Positions 27,474 through 34,566 of a stretch of 64,000 bases of DNA are shown here, piece after piece; the stretch's first letter is position 1, and every line of letters begins with the position of its first letter. The DNA comes from Lujinxingia vulgaris. Lineage in GTDB: Bacteria; Myxococcota_A; Bradymonadia; Bradymonadales; Bradymonadaceae. The stretch covers positions 62,001-126,000 of the forward strand of contig NZ_VOSL01000054.1 in the NCBI RefSeq assembly GCF_007997005.1, written 5' to 3'. The notes under the pieces were generated by a model that made no database searches, was not told the origin of the DNA, and saw nothing but the letters and a program-made list of their open reading frames with translations. The translations under genes were made by a program, and so were the position numbers.

Positions 27474-28654
27474 TGAGCACCGACCAAACATCACTCGCCG
27501 ACTGGCTGCGCTCCGAGCGCACCGCCGCAGGCTTCTCCATCCCCCAACTCGCCAGCGCCATCAGCGCCTCCCCCGACGATCTCAAAGCCTGGGAGGCCGG
27601 CAAAGACATGCCCACCGTGGCCATGATCCACGCGCTGCGCGAGGTCTTCAAAGCCGCGTCCGCCTCCGAGCCGACGCGCGCCAAAAGCACCAAAACCTCC
27701 GACGCGTCCGCCGAGCGCTCCCGCGACATCGACTTTGAAAACAAACTCTTCAAAGCCGCAGACAAGCTGCGCAACAACATGGACGCCGCCGAATACAAGC
27801 ACGTCGTCCTGGGCCTGATCTTTCTCAAATACATCTCCGACGCCTTCGAAGAACGCCACGCCGCGCTCGAAAAAGAGCCCCACGCCGACCCCGAAGACCG
27901 CGACGAATATCTGGCCGACAACATCTTCTGGGTGCCCCCGGCCGCCCGTTGGTCCTACCTCCAGAGCAGCGCCCGCCAGACCACCATCGGCAAACTCATC
28001 GACGACGCCATGGTCGCCATCGAGCGCGACAACCCTCGCCTCAAAGGCGTCCTCCCCAAGCGCTACAACCGCCCCGCCCTCGACAAGCACACCCTCGGCG
28101 AGCTGATTGATCTGATCGGCAGCATCGGCCTGGGCGGGCGCGAGAACCGCTCCCGCGACATCCTCGGCCGCGTCTACGAATACTTCCTCGGCCAGTTCGC
28201 CAGCGCCGAAGGCAAACGCGGCGGCCAGTTCTACACCCCTCGCCCTGTCGTCCAGACCCTCGTCGAGATGCTCGCTCCTTACCGCGGCCGCGTCTACGAC
28301 CCCTGCTGCGGCTCCGGCGGCATGTTCGTCCAGAGCGAAACTTTTATCGAAGATCACGGCGGCCGCCGCGAAGACATCAGCGTCTACGGCCAGGAGTCCA
28401 ACCCCACCACCTGGAAGCTCGCCAAGATGAACCTCGCCATCCGAGGCATCGACGCCGACCTCGGCGGCCAGCACGCCGACACCTTCCACGAAGACCTCCA
28501 CAAAGACCTCAAGGCCGACTACGTCCTGGCCAACCCGCCCTTCAACTCCAGCGACTGGGGCGGCGATCGTTCGCACCTGATTCAGACCAATTGTTCTTTT
28601 AGTAACATCACCCTGGTCTCATTAAACTTTGCAAACCCCGCCCAATTCAACTAA
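27474..28654 (+). pseudogene. hsdM: HTH-fused type I restriction methyltransferase HsdM, truncated
   Basis: The start at 27474 has AAGGAAG nine bases upstream. Residues 1-60 form an XRE-type helix-turn-helix ([20 protein letters not shown]). The HsdM N-terminal domain follows ([20 protein letters not shown]), then the methyltransferase core: [11 protein letters not shown], the SAM-binding [12 protein letters not shown] and the catalytic [13 protein letters not shown]. Immediately after this, near 28570, the frame changes to low-complexity sequence ending at 28654. The last third of HsdM, and any adjacent hsdS/hsdR, are missing. The break coincides with a sharp fall in GC. The full domain would recognise and adenine-methylate DNA with HsdS; this copy is almost certainly inactive. 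Confidence 0.85.
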
Positions 28655-28713
28655 AAAACCGCAAGCGATTCCACAATCGCCTTAATCAAACTTCCTTTTT
28701 ATGAGGATAACCC

Positions 28714-28950
28714 ATGAAATACATTCTGGAAACCTATTATAAACAAGAATGCATTGAGCAACGAGAAAATTTCCCTCTCCAAGCCATTCCCGAGGCTCAT
28801 GAAAAAATATACCTAGAATTCAGCAATCCGAGCTATTCCGAAACGCATGGAAATTGGTGGAAAGCGATAGAATGTCGTTATCTTATATTTTCAAACCAAC
28901 ATAAATCCCAAACGCTTCAACTTCATTGCATACCAACAACACCTGGTTAA
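28714..28950 (+). CDS. Small protein of unknown function, first gene of low-GC cargo
   Basis: A 78-residue protein (MKYILETYYKQECIEQRENF...) with GAGG seven bases upstream of its ATG, so translation is likely. It is rich in aromatic and polar residues (NWWKAIECRYLIFSNQ), with no signal or membrane segment. AT-rich codon use matches the two genes that follow and differs sharply from the surrounding genome. It could be an antitoxin-like or regulatory partner of the HEPN and nuclease genes, or a remnant of a longer protein. I do not recognise it. Confidence 0.5.
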   Translation: MKYILETYYKQECIEQRENFPLQAIPEAHEKIYLEFSNPSYSETHGNWWKAIECRYLIFSNQHKSQTLQLHCIPTTPG

Positions 28951-29008
28951 AACAAAACATTCCTCCTCTAATACAGACAGCTAAAAGCCTTCATCAAATG
29001 AGAAAACA

Positions 29009-30283
29009 ATGAGCACACTAACAACGATCCCACGACCGGAAATCTTATCGACATCAACCAATAGCATCGAATTTCCGCTAACACCTGTTGAAGGCAACCT
29101 TCTATCACAAGCAGGGAGATTGCTTGACGACGGATATCCAGATCATGCGTTGTTAGATTTATGGAATGCTGGAATAAAAAATCTGCAGCGACGAATTGAA
29201 ACTTATGGTGTTGACCTTTTCCTATCTGCGGTAAATGACGAAGCGGGTCGAAAAAAATACAAACCTGACGGCGATAGCCTGTCAGAAAGATGGGACGAAG
29301 TTGACGTAATATTATTGATTATGGGAGCAAAAACACTGGGTTTGATTAACAGAAAAGCCGCGAAGTGTTTGGAAACAATAAATTGGATGAGGAATCATGC
29401 GTCTGCTGCGCACGCCTCAGATGACAGTGTAGAGACTGAAGATGTAATAGCATTTGCATTATTGCTTCAAAATAACTTATTTTCAGTAGCAATTCCTGAT
29501 CCTGGACATTCAATATCTGCGTTGTTTGAGCCGATTAAAAATGGCACCTTAAGCGATGAGGATTTTCTACTATTAGGCGATCAAGCCAAATCCTTATCCC
29601 CACAAGAGCTTAGGACTTTTTTCGGATTTTTATTAGATAAAATTTGCGGTAGCTCACCGTCGGCGGCAGCCAATGCAGCGAGACTTTTTCCGATCGCCTG
29701 GGAACGGGGTACAGAAGACCAACGGTCTCTTGCTGGGCTTCGATATAATAAAATGGCATTTAACATTGGATCCAAATCAAAAGATAACAGATTCCCATCA
29801 GGGGCAGATAGTCGACTTCTGGACGTGCTTGTAAACGTTAAAGGCATTATTTACATACCAGACGGTATGAGGGCGAAGTTGTTCCGACGTGCTGCCCTAA
29901 AGTTGGCGGAAGCCAAAGATCGGCCCTATGGATGGAAAGATGAAGAAGTCGCAGCGAGTACTTTAGCCCAATTTGGCCCGTGCGTGCCCAAAATCGCGTT
30001 TGACGAGGTTTATCAAGAAATTTTAGCTGTTTGGTGTGGTAATTATTGGGGCCGTTCCAGCGCACACGTTGTACTCAAACCATTTCTAGAAGAGGTTTCA
30101 CCTGACAACCTGAGAAATATAGTATTCCTCTTCAGCTCAAACCAACGAGTACAGAACGAGCTTTACAACACCACCCCCAAAAGACTCGCAATCGACCTAC
30201 TGAAAAGCATTGAAGAAAAATTCGTATTAAAGACCCATAAGGAAGAGGCACTCAAAGCAATTGAAATCATCGAAGCCTTATAA
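29009..30283 (+). CDS. Putative HEPN-domain protein of a defence-like cargo
   Basis: A 424-residue soluble helical protein with AT-rich codons. The N-terminal 160 residues hold a HEPN-like helical unit: PDHALLDLWNAGIKNLQRRI, VDVILLIMGAKTLGLINRKA and then INWMRNHASAAHAS. In the last, R128 and H135 give the R-x(4-6)-H signature of HEPN ribonucleases. The remaining 260 residues are helical repeats ending EEALKAIEIIEAL and may sense or bind a partner. HEPN proteins in mobile islands commonly cut RNA to abort phage infection. The family name is inference from the motif, without a profile search. It lies 111 bases before the VRR-NUC gene in the same direction. No clear ribosome site is seen. Confidence 0.65.
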   Translation: MSTLTTIPRPEILSTSTNSIEFPLTPVEGNLLSQAGRLLDDGYPDHALLDLWNAGIKNLQRRIETYGVDLFLSAVNDEAGRKKYKPDGDSLSERWDEVDVILLIMGAKTLGLINRKAAKCLETINWMRNHASAAHASDDSVETEDVIAFALLLQNNLFSVAIPDPGHSISALFEPIKNGTLSDEDFLLLGDQAKSLSPQELRTFFGFLLDKICGSSPSAAANAARLFPIAWERGTEDQRSLAGLRYNKMAFNIGSKSKDNRFPSGADSRLLDVLVNVKGIIYIPDGMRAKLFRRAALKLAEAKDRPYGWKDEEVAASTLAQFGPCVPKIAFDEVYQEILAVWCGNYWGRSSAHVVLKPFLEEVSPDNLRNIVFLFSSNQRVQNELYNTTPKRLAIDLLKSIEEKFVLKTHKEEALKAIEIIEAL

Positions 30284-30394
30284 AGCAACGGTGAACATAA
30301 AAATCTACACCCCTATTATCGATACACGTCCGCGGCATAACTCAACACCAACCAAACCAACTTTAGCCACCGATCCTCTTTAGCTATTCTAAAC

Positions 30395-31873
30395 ATGAAC
30401 ATCCAATATCTACTCAAATCATTCACGCAACGTCGAAAGTCTCTTACTATTGAGAGAATTTGGCATTTGCTCCACGCCGCCACCGCAACCTATCACGACA
30501 ATGAAACCCCCACCCAGCTAGCTTCCTCCATCAAAGAAGTTCACCTGAAAGCATCACGTGTTTTAGCTCCAGGCCGAAACCAATACTTCTTAACCAATTC
30601 CAATGGCCAAGCAACGGTTGAAGATTGGGTCATCGACAGATTTTCTAACAAATGGGAATCACATATTTTTGAAAACTACGGATTACAGAACCTTCATGAG
30701 CACCTCGTGTTTGCACCTTCCCTTCGAGATCAATACTCACGAGCGTTCGGTCAACGTGACTTTTCGTACTTGGATCAAGTCGACATCAATCATCTACCCT
30801 ATATATACCAACACTTAAGCACATATTCTCCCAGCCGCTTAGGTAAACTCATCAAGGAAGGCGGCAAACGCTTACACACGACCCGAGACCAGCGATTCTC
30901 CAACGCCCCAAACCGAACCTATTGGAACAAGGTCCTCTCTAAATTTATCAACTGGGTTTCCTTTGAAGAACTCCTCATGCTGCTTAGCTGGCCAATACAT
31001 GAAGGGCAGTCAGGCTTTCCCGACCTGGTCGCCCATGACGGACAAAAAGTCTTCTTCTTAGAGGTTAAGGCAGATGGTGATCGATTACGCCCCACCCAGG
31101 CCAAATGCATAAACTTTATTTCTGAGGTCGTCGGCATTCCGTGCATGGTTGTTTATGTATCCGACAGCAATTCGACTGACGATGAATATCAACGCTATTT
31201 CAACGAACTCAGAACCTCTAAAAGACGAGACACCAAGGCATTACGCGAGTTCTACTCCGACGTCTGCGCTTTGTTCAATATTAACAATGAAGTTGAACGC
31301 CCTTCGTTGAGCCACATCCGTTTTGAACTTCGAAGACTGTCTCTTCCGGAAGTTTATAAATTTCCCGTTCATCTCACCGAAGACGCAATTCTAGAGCTTG
31401 CATCAAGAGCGCATCCTTTTGGCGAGGAGATTGTTCTCCGACTTGAGGGCCTCGCGCCGGAAGCCGCACGTCGACAAAGGCAAAGACTTGAAGAAATCGC
31501 GCTTAAAGAGCAGGAGCGAATTCGTCTCGAACGAGAACTCGCGGCTAGAAAAGAGCGCGAGCGCCCCTTTGTCGATCCTTACGAACGCGGCAAAGCGTTG
31601 GAGCTGAAAGAGAACGACCGTGAAGGAGCGTTGCAGCACTACGAGCAATGTTTATCTCAATTTGAAGCAAATCTGGGCACAACGGACGCCAGTCTTTTCT
31701 GGCTTTTAGCCAGCCTGGCCAATCGTTACTCGATTTGCTTAAAAGCTCTTGAGCGCTATAACGCTGCCATCAATGTCATTAATCGAGCAGATAAGCTGCT
31801 ACCTACTGACTTTTCTTCTACGAAATGGCAGGCGACGCTCAAACGTCGCGATTGGCTCCTTGAGCGCCTTTAA
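30395..31873 (+). CDS. VRR-NUC nuclease with coiled coil and TPR-like tail
   Basis: A 492-residue protein with three parts. Residues 1-200 are a helical unknown region. Residues about 203-260 match the VRR-NUC (PD-(D/E)XK) nuclease: SGFPDLVAHDGQKVFF, then LEVKADGDRLRPTQAKCINF. They supply D210, E223, K225 and Q235 in the order GFPD...E-x-K...Q. After residue 350 comes a charged coiled coil (EAARRQRQRLEEIALKEQER), then two TPR-like helical pairs (YERGKALELKENDREGALQH, and NRYSICLKALERYNAAINVI). VRR-NUC proteins include FAN1 and phage or defence nucleases. Low GC and position inside a broken hsdM suggest horizontally acquired defence cargo. The ATG is close to an AT-rich promoter-like stretch and may be nearly leaderless. 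Confidence 0.75.
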   Translation: MNIQYLLKSFTQRRKSLTIERIWHLLHAATATYHDNETPTQLASSIKEVHLKASRVLAPGRNQYFLTNSNGQATVEDWVIDRFSNKWESHIFENYGLQNLHEHLVFAPSLRDQYSRAFGQRDFSYLDQVDINHLPYIYQHLSTYSPSRLGKLIKEGGKRLHTTRDQRFSNAPNRTYWNKVLSKFINWVSFEELLMLLSWPIHEGQSGFPDLVAHDGQKVFFLEVKADGDRLRPTQAKCINFISEVVGIPCMVVYVSDSNSTDDEYQRYFNELRTSKRRDTKALREFYSDVCALFNINNEVERPSLSHIRFELRRLSLPEVYKFPVHLTEDAILELASRAHPFGEEIVLRLEGLAPEAARRQRQRLEEIALKEQERIRLERELAARKERERPFVDPYERGKALELKENDREGALQHYEQCLSQFEANLGTTDASLFWLLASLANRYSICLKALERYNAAINVINRADKLLPTDFSSTKWQATLKRRDWLLERL

Positions 31874-31922
31874 AAGCCCAAACCGTCTTTCTTAATCAAT
31901 GTTAATCAGTTCGTCTTTTAGC

Positions 31923-32090
31923 TGGATCGCCCTCCCCGACGACCTCAACCCCCACCCCAGCTTCTTCGTCACCCAAATGGTCGGTGACTCCATCAACCGC
32001 TACATCCCTCCCAACAGCTGATGCCTCTTCCGCCTCGACTCCGGCGGCTACCGCCAGGGCAACGTCGTTTTCTTTACCCAACATCCAGGT
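31923..32090 (+). pseudogene. Fragment of an S24/LexA-like peptidase domain
   Basis: High-GC sequence resumes at about 31922. The plus strand reads WIALPDDLNPHPSFFVTQ, MVGDSINRYIPPNS, a TGA at 32019, then CLFRLDSGGYRQGNVVFFTQ. MVGDS with its serine is the S24/LexA-type catalytic motif, and the TGA replaces an expected Trp. Such domains occur at the C terminus of some restriction helicases. This is therefore probably the far remnant of the restriction locus whose hsdM lies left of the cargo. No start; not functional. Confidence 0.65.
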
Positions 32091-33018
32091 AACGCCCCCC
32101 AAACGCCCTCCCCCACGCCTCATGCCCCACAACGCCCAGCCCCACCGCCCCCTCCACCAAACGCTCCAACGACACCACCCGCACGCAGCTCTCCGGCGCC
32201 TCCAACTGCCCCCGCACGCCATCCACCGCCTTCGCTGCGCCCTTGTCGTCTTCCAACGCTAGCACCACCACGTGGCCATACTTGAACCCCTCCGCCTTCT
32301 GCACCGCTTTCACGAGTAGCAGATTCCGCCACAGTTGGTTCGTCGCCCGCTTCACCAGCACAGCCGCCACGCCTTCCACGAACCCGTTCGCTGGCGTGGT
32401 CAGCGCCCGATAGCTCTCCCGGTCATACTCCTTCGCGCTGAAGGGCTCGGTGTACTTGGTCTCGACGCCTAAGAACCCCGCCTCGTTATCGTGCGTCAGA
32501 TACTCGACATAGGCATCGAACGCCGTCCGATCACCGAGTGGGTGCGCACCCCGAGGAATCCACTCCACCTCCATCGCCGTGATCGCAGCAATATCCAGAT
32601 CCAGCAGCTCACCCAACAGACTCGCCGCCGTCATCGGATACTGGCGCCAGTATCCGAAAATATTAAAGCACATCGGCATGCTCGAGAGCATGTTCCGGTA
32701 GAGCCGGTCTTCCTCCAGTGTGCCGCCATGGCAGACGACCTACCTTGAGCGCGCCCGGGTGTATTCGGTGATCTCCGGGCTCAGAAAATTGAGCCCCGGG
32801 TTCTCCTCCACCGCCTCACGAGGCAGAAGGTTCGGCCAAGGGATCTCCTTCGAGTCGCACCCGACGCCCACACCCAACACATGCTCACGATAGTGCGATT
32901 GCAGCCGTCGATACCTCGCCGTCCGTGCTGAATCAGAGGCGACGTTCAGCTCATCCGCGTCCCAGGGGATCATCAGACCGTGGGAAAGCCTCGGCGGCGT
33001 ATTCGGGGGTTTTGTCAT
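32074..33018 (-). pseudogene. PD-(D/E)XK restriction-type nuclease (PGN_0703-like) with internal amber codon
   Basis: The N-terminal part starts at an ATG at 33018 with GGAG six bases upstream and runs to EITEYTRARSR. A TAG at 32740-32742 follows, and the same frame continues VVCHGGTLEEDRLYRNMLSS to the end RYLDVG. The C-terminal part contains TAFDAYVEYLTHDNEAGFLG followed by VETKYTEPFSAKEY, the D...E-x-K core of the PD-(D/E)XK superfamily in the form I associate with the PGN_0703 putative restriction endonucleases. One stop codon in an otherwise clean frame means recent inactivation, or a sequencing error. A restart at the internal ATG (32691) would keep the catalytic core but lose about 100 residues. 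Confidence 0.7.
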
Positions 33019-33322
33019 ATCTCACTCCGTCCATACGTATGTTTTTAGCGAGGTTGCACCGCGGCATATGTCCCCGCCTGTGATGTGTTGAGCTGCCCCT
33101 ACTCTAAGAGACATACCTCCCAGGCGCACCCCGACTTTTCCGTGCACCACGATCATTGCCTTCCCCATGCGCCAGATTTCCTCTCTGGGACAAAATGGCG
33201 TGTATGCTCTCCCAGACAGCTCATTTTTTCTATTCATCCTTCACGCTTGGTCATGCGCCCCCAGTCCATTAGCTTTGACCCGCGCCTTGCACGTCGCCGT
33301 CCCCTCCTTGCAGTGGCCCCCC

Positions 33323-33943
33323 ATGCCCAAAAACCTCTCCCCCGACCGCATCCCCCGCGCCCGCAGCCGCAAGCTCGGGCCGGCCCGCGAAGAGACCATC
33401 GAGCGCCTGCAGCAGGCCTACGCCGACGACCTGCTCACGCTCGACGAGCTCGACGAACGCCTGGAGCTCGCCAGCCGCGCCGAGAAGCGCGAGCACCTCC
33501 TGGTGCTGGTCGACGACTTGCCCGATCAAGACTCGCGCGAGCTGGTCCCACACGAGCCGCCTGGTGAGTTGGGGTGGGCCGAAGCGCCCATGGGCGTGCT
33601 TTGTATCTTTTCGAGCACCAGGCGCACCGTCGACGGTCCCGCCCCCTCCCGCATCGACGCGGGGGTTTTCTTTGGCGAGGCAAAAATCGACCTCAGCGAG
33701 GCTGACTTTAGCTCCGGCGTGCTGGAGATTCGCTGCACCGTCGCGTTTGGTGAGTTGAAGGTGTATGTGCCGCAAGGCGTAGCCGTGGAGACGGCGGGCG
33801 TGCCCATCCTAGGCTCCTTCTACGGCAAGGATCGCGACGTGAAGTCCGGCGCGCCCGTGGTGCGCCTGACGGGCTTTGCGGCGATGGGGAGCGTGAGCTG
33901 CAAGGCGACGAAGAGTAAGAAAAAGCGTCGCAAGCGAAAGTAG
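33323..33943 (+). CDS. DUF1707 and LiaF-like C-terminal domain protein
   Basis: A 206-residue protein. Residues about 15-60 are the DUF1707/SHOCT-like motif (REETIERLQQAYADDLLTLD, ELDERLELASRAEKREHLLV). After a linker, residues about 95-190 form the LiaF/cell-wall-active-antibiotic-response beta domain (EIRCTVAFGELKVYVPQGVA, then ETAGVPILGSFYG). The tail is Lys/Arg-rich (ATKSKKKRRKRK). No membrane segment is seen, so it is cytoplasmic, unlike true LiaF. In Actinobacteria and Firmicutes such proteins relate to envelope stress; the role here is unknown. The start at 33323 was chosen because the conserved domain begins soon after. Confidence 0.78.
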   Translation: MPKNLSPDRIPRARSRKLGPAREETIERLQQAYADDLLTLDELDERLELASRAEKREHLLVLVDDLPDQDSRELVPHEPPGELGWAEAPMGVLCIFSSTRRTVDGPAPSRIDAGVFFGEAKIDLSEADFSSGVLEIRCTVAFGELKVYVPQGVAVETAGVPILGSFYGKDRDVKSGAPVVRLTGFAAMGSVSCKATKSKKKRRKRK

Positions 33944-33971
33944 CCTTGCGCGCCGCGCGAACGTAAGCGGC

Positions 33972-34448
33972 CCTCGACACCTCACCGCCCTACCCCCCGG
34001 CCACCTCGACCGGCCCTCGACACCCTTCCACCCTACCCTCCGGGCACCCCGACCGGCCCTCGACACCCCTCCACGCTACCCTCCGGGCACCGAAACTCGC
34101 CATCGACACCGCGACCTTGTGGCGCCGCGACCTCCGCGCCGCCCTCGACACCACCCGGCGATACCCCGACCACCTGAGAGGGTGCCCTCGACACCGCACC
34201 GCCCTTCCCCTGGGGCACCTGCTCCCGGGGTCGACACCCGGCCTCCATGCCCTCCGGGCACCCCGCGACGCCCTCGACACCACCCGGCGACACCCGGCCC
34301 GGTCCCCCTACCGGCCTCGACACCCCGCCACGCTACCCGCGAGGCACCGAAGCCCGGCCTCGACACCGCGAGCGCATAGCGCAACGACCTCCGAACCGGC
34401 CTCGACACCTCGCAGCCTTACCCCCGGGGCACCCGATCCCCGGGTCAT
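33972..34448. repeat. 43-bp minisatellite, 11 units
   Basis: CCTCGACACC or a close variant starts at 33972, 34015, 34058, 34101, 34143, 34186, 34229, 34272, 34315, 34358 and 34400, spaced 42-43 bases. Most units also hold CTACCC-n-CCGGGCACC about 20 bases later. Because 43 is not a multiple of three, the array cannot encode a repeat protein in one frame, and frames through it are not credible genes. Units differ at many sites, so the array is old or tolerant of change. Confidence 0.9.
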
Positions 34449-34449
34449 T

Positions 34450-34546
34450 GTTTTGTGAAAACCGCTTAGAAATCGGCTTTCTCGTGAAAACCACTTACGC
34501 GCCGTGAAAAACGCTTAAAGATCGGCTCTTTCGTGAAAAACCCTTA
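34450..34546. repeat. Short AT-richer repeats GTGAAAA-n-CTTA
   Basis: Directly after the minisatellite, TGTGAAAACCGCTTAGAAAT, CGTGAAAACCACTTACGCGC, CGTGAAAAACGCTTAAAGAT and CGTGAAAAACCCTTATTCC follow one another. Two of them also share ATCGGCT-n-TTTCTCG-like ends. Four copies of a short unit of different composition from the 43-bp array; non-coding. Confidence 0.75.
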
Positions 34547-34566
34547 TTCCTCCCCCCTCCCCCCCC

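Noticed and set aside
28595-31921. TCTTTTAG at both cargo ends as a target-site duplication
   Set aside because: Only eight AT-rich bases, not at the exact junction on the left, and no transposase; chance is a good explanation, so it is kept only as a note.
32019-32742. Recoding of TGA or TAG (selenocysteine or pyrrolysine)
   Set aside because: The sites correspond to ordinary conserved residues, both lie in a decayed region, and no recoding element was seen.
33022-33237. 71-codon minus-strand frame upstream of the nuclease
   Set aside because: No family resemblance or ribosome site; it lies in the AT-richer promoter region.
33972-34448. CRISPR array or repeat-protein gene
   Set aside because: Units are continuous and degenerate without unique spacers, and a 43-base period changes frame every unit.
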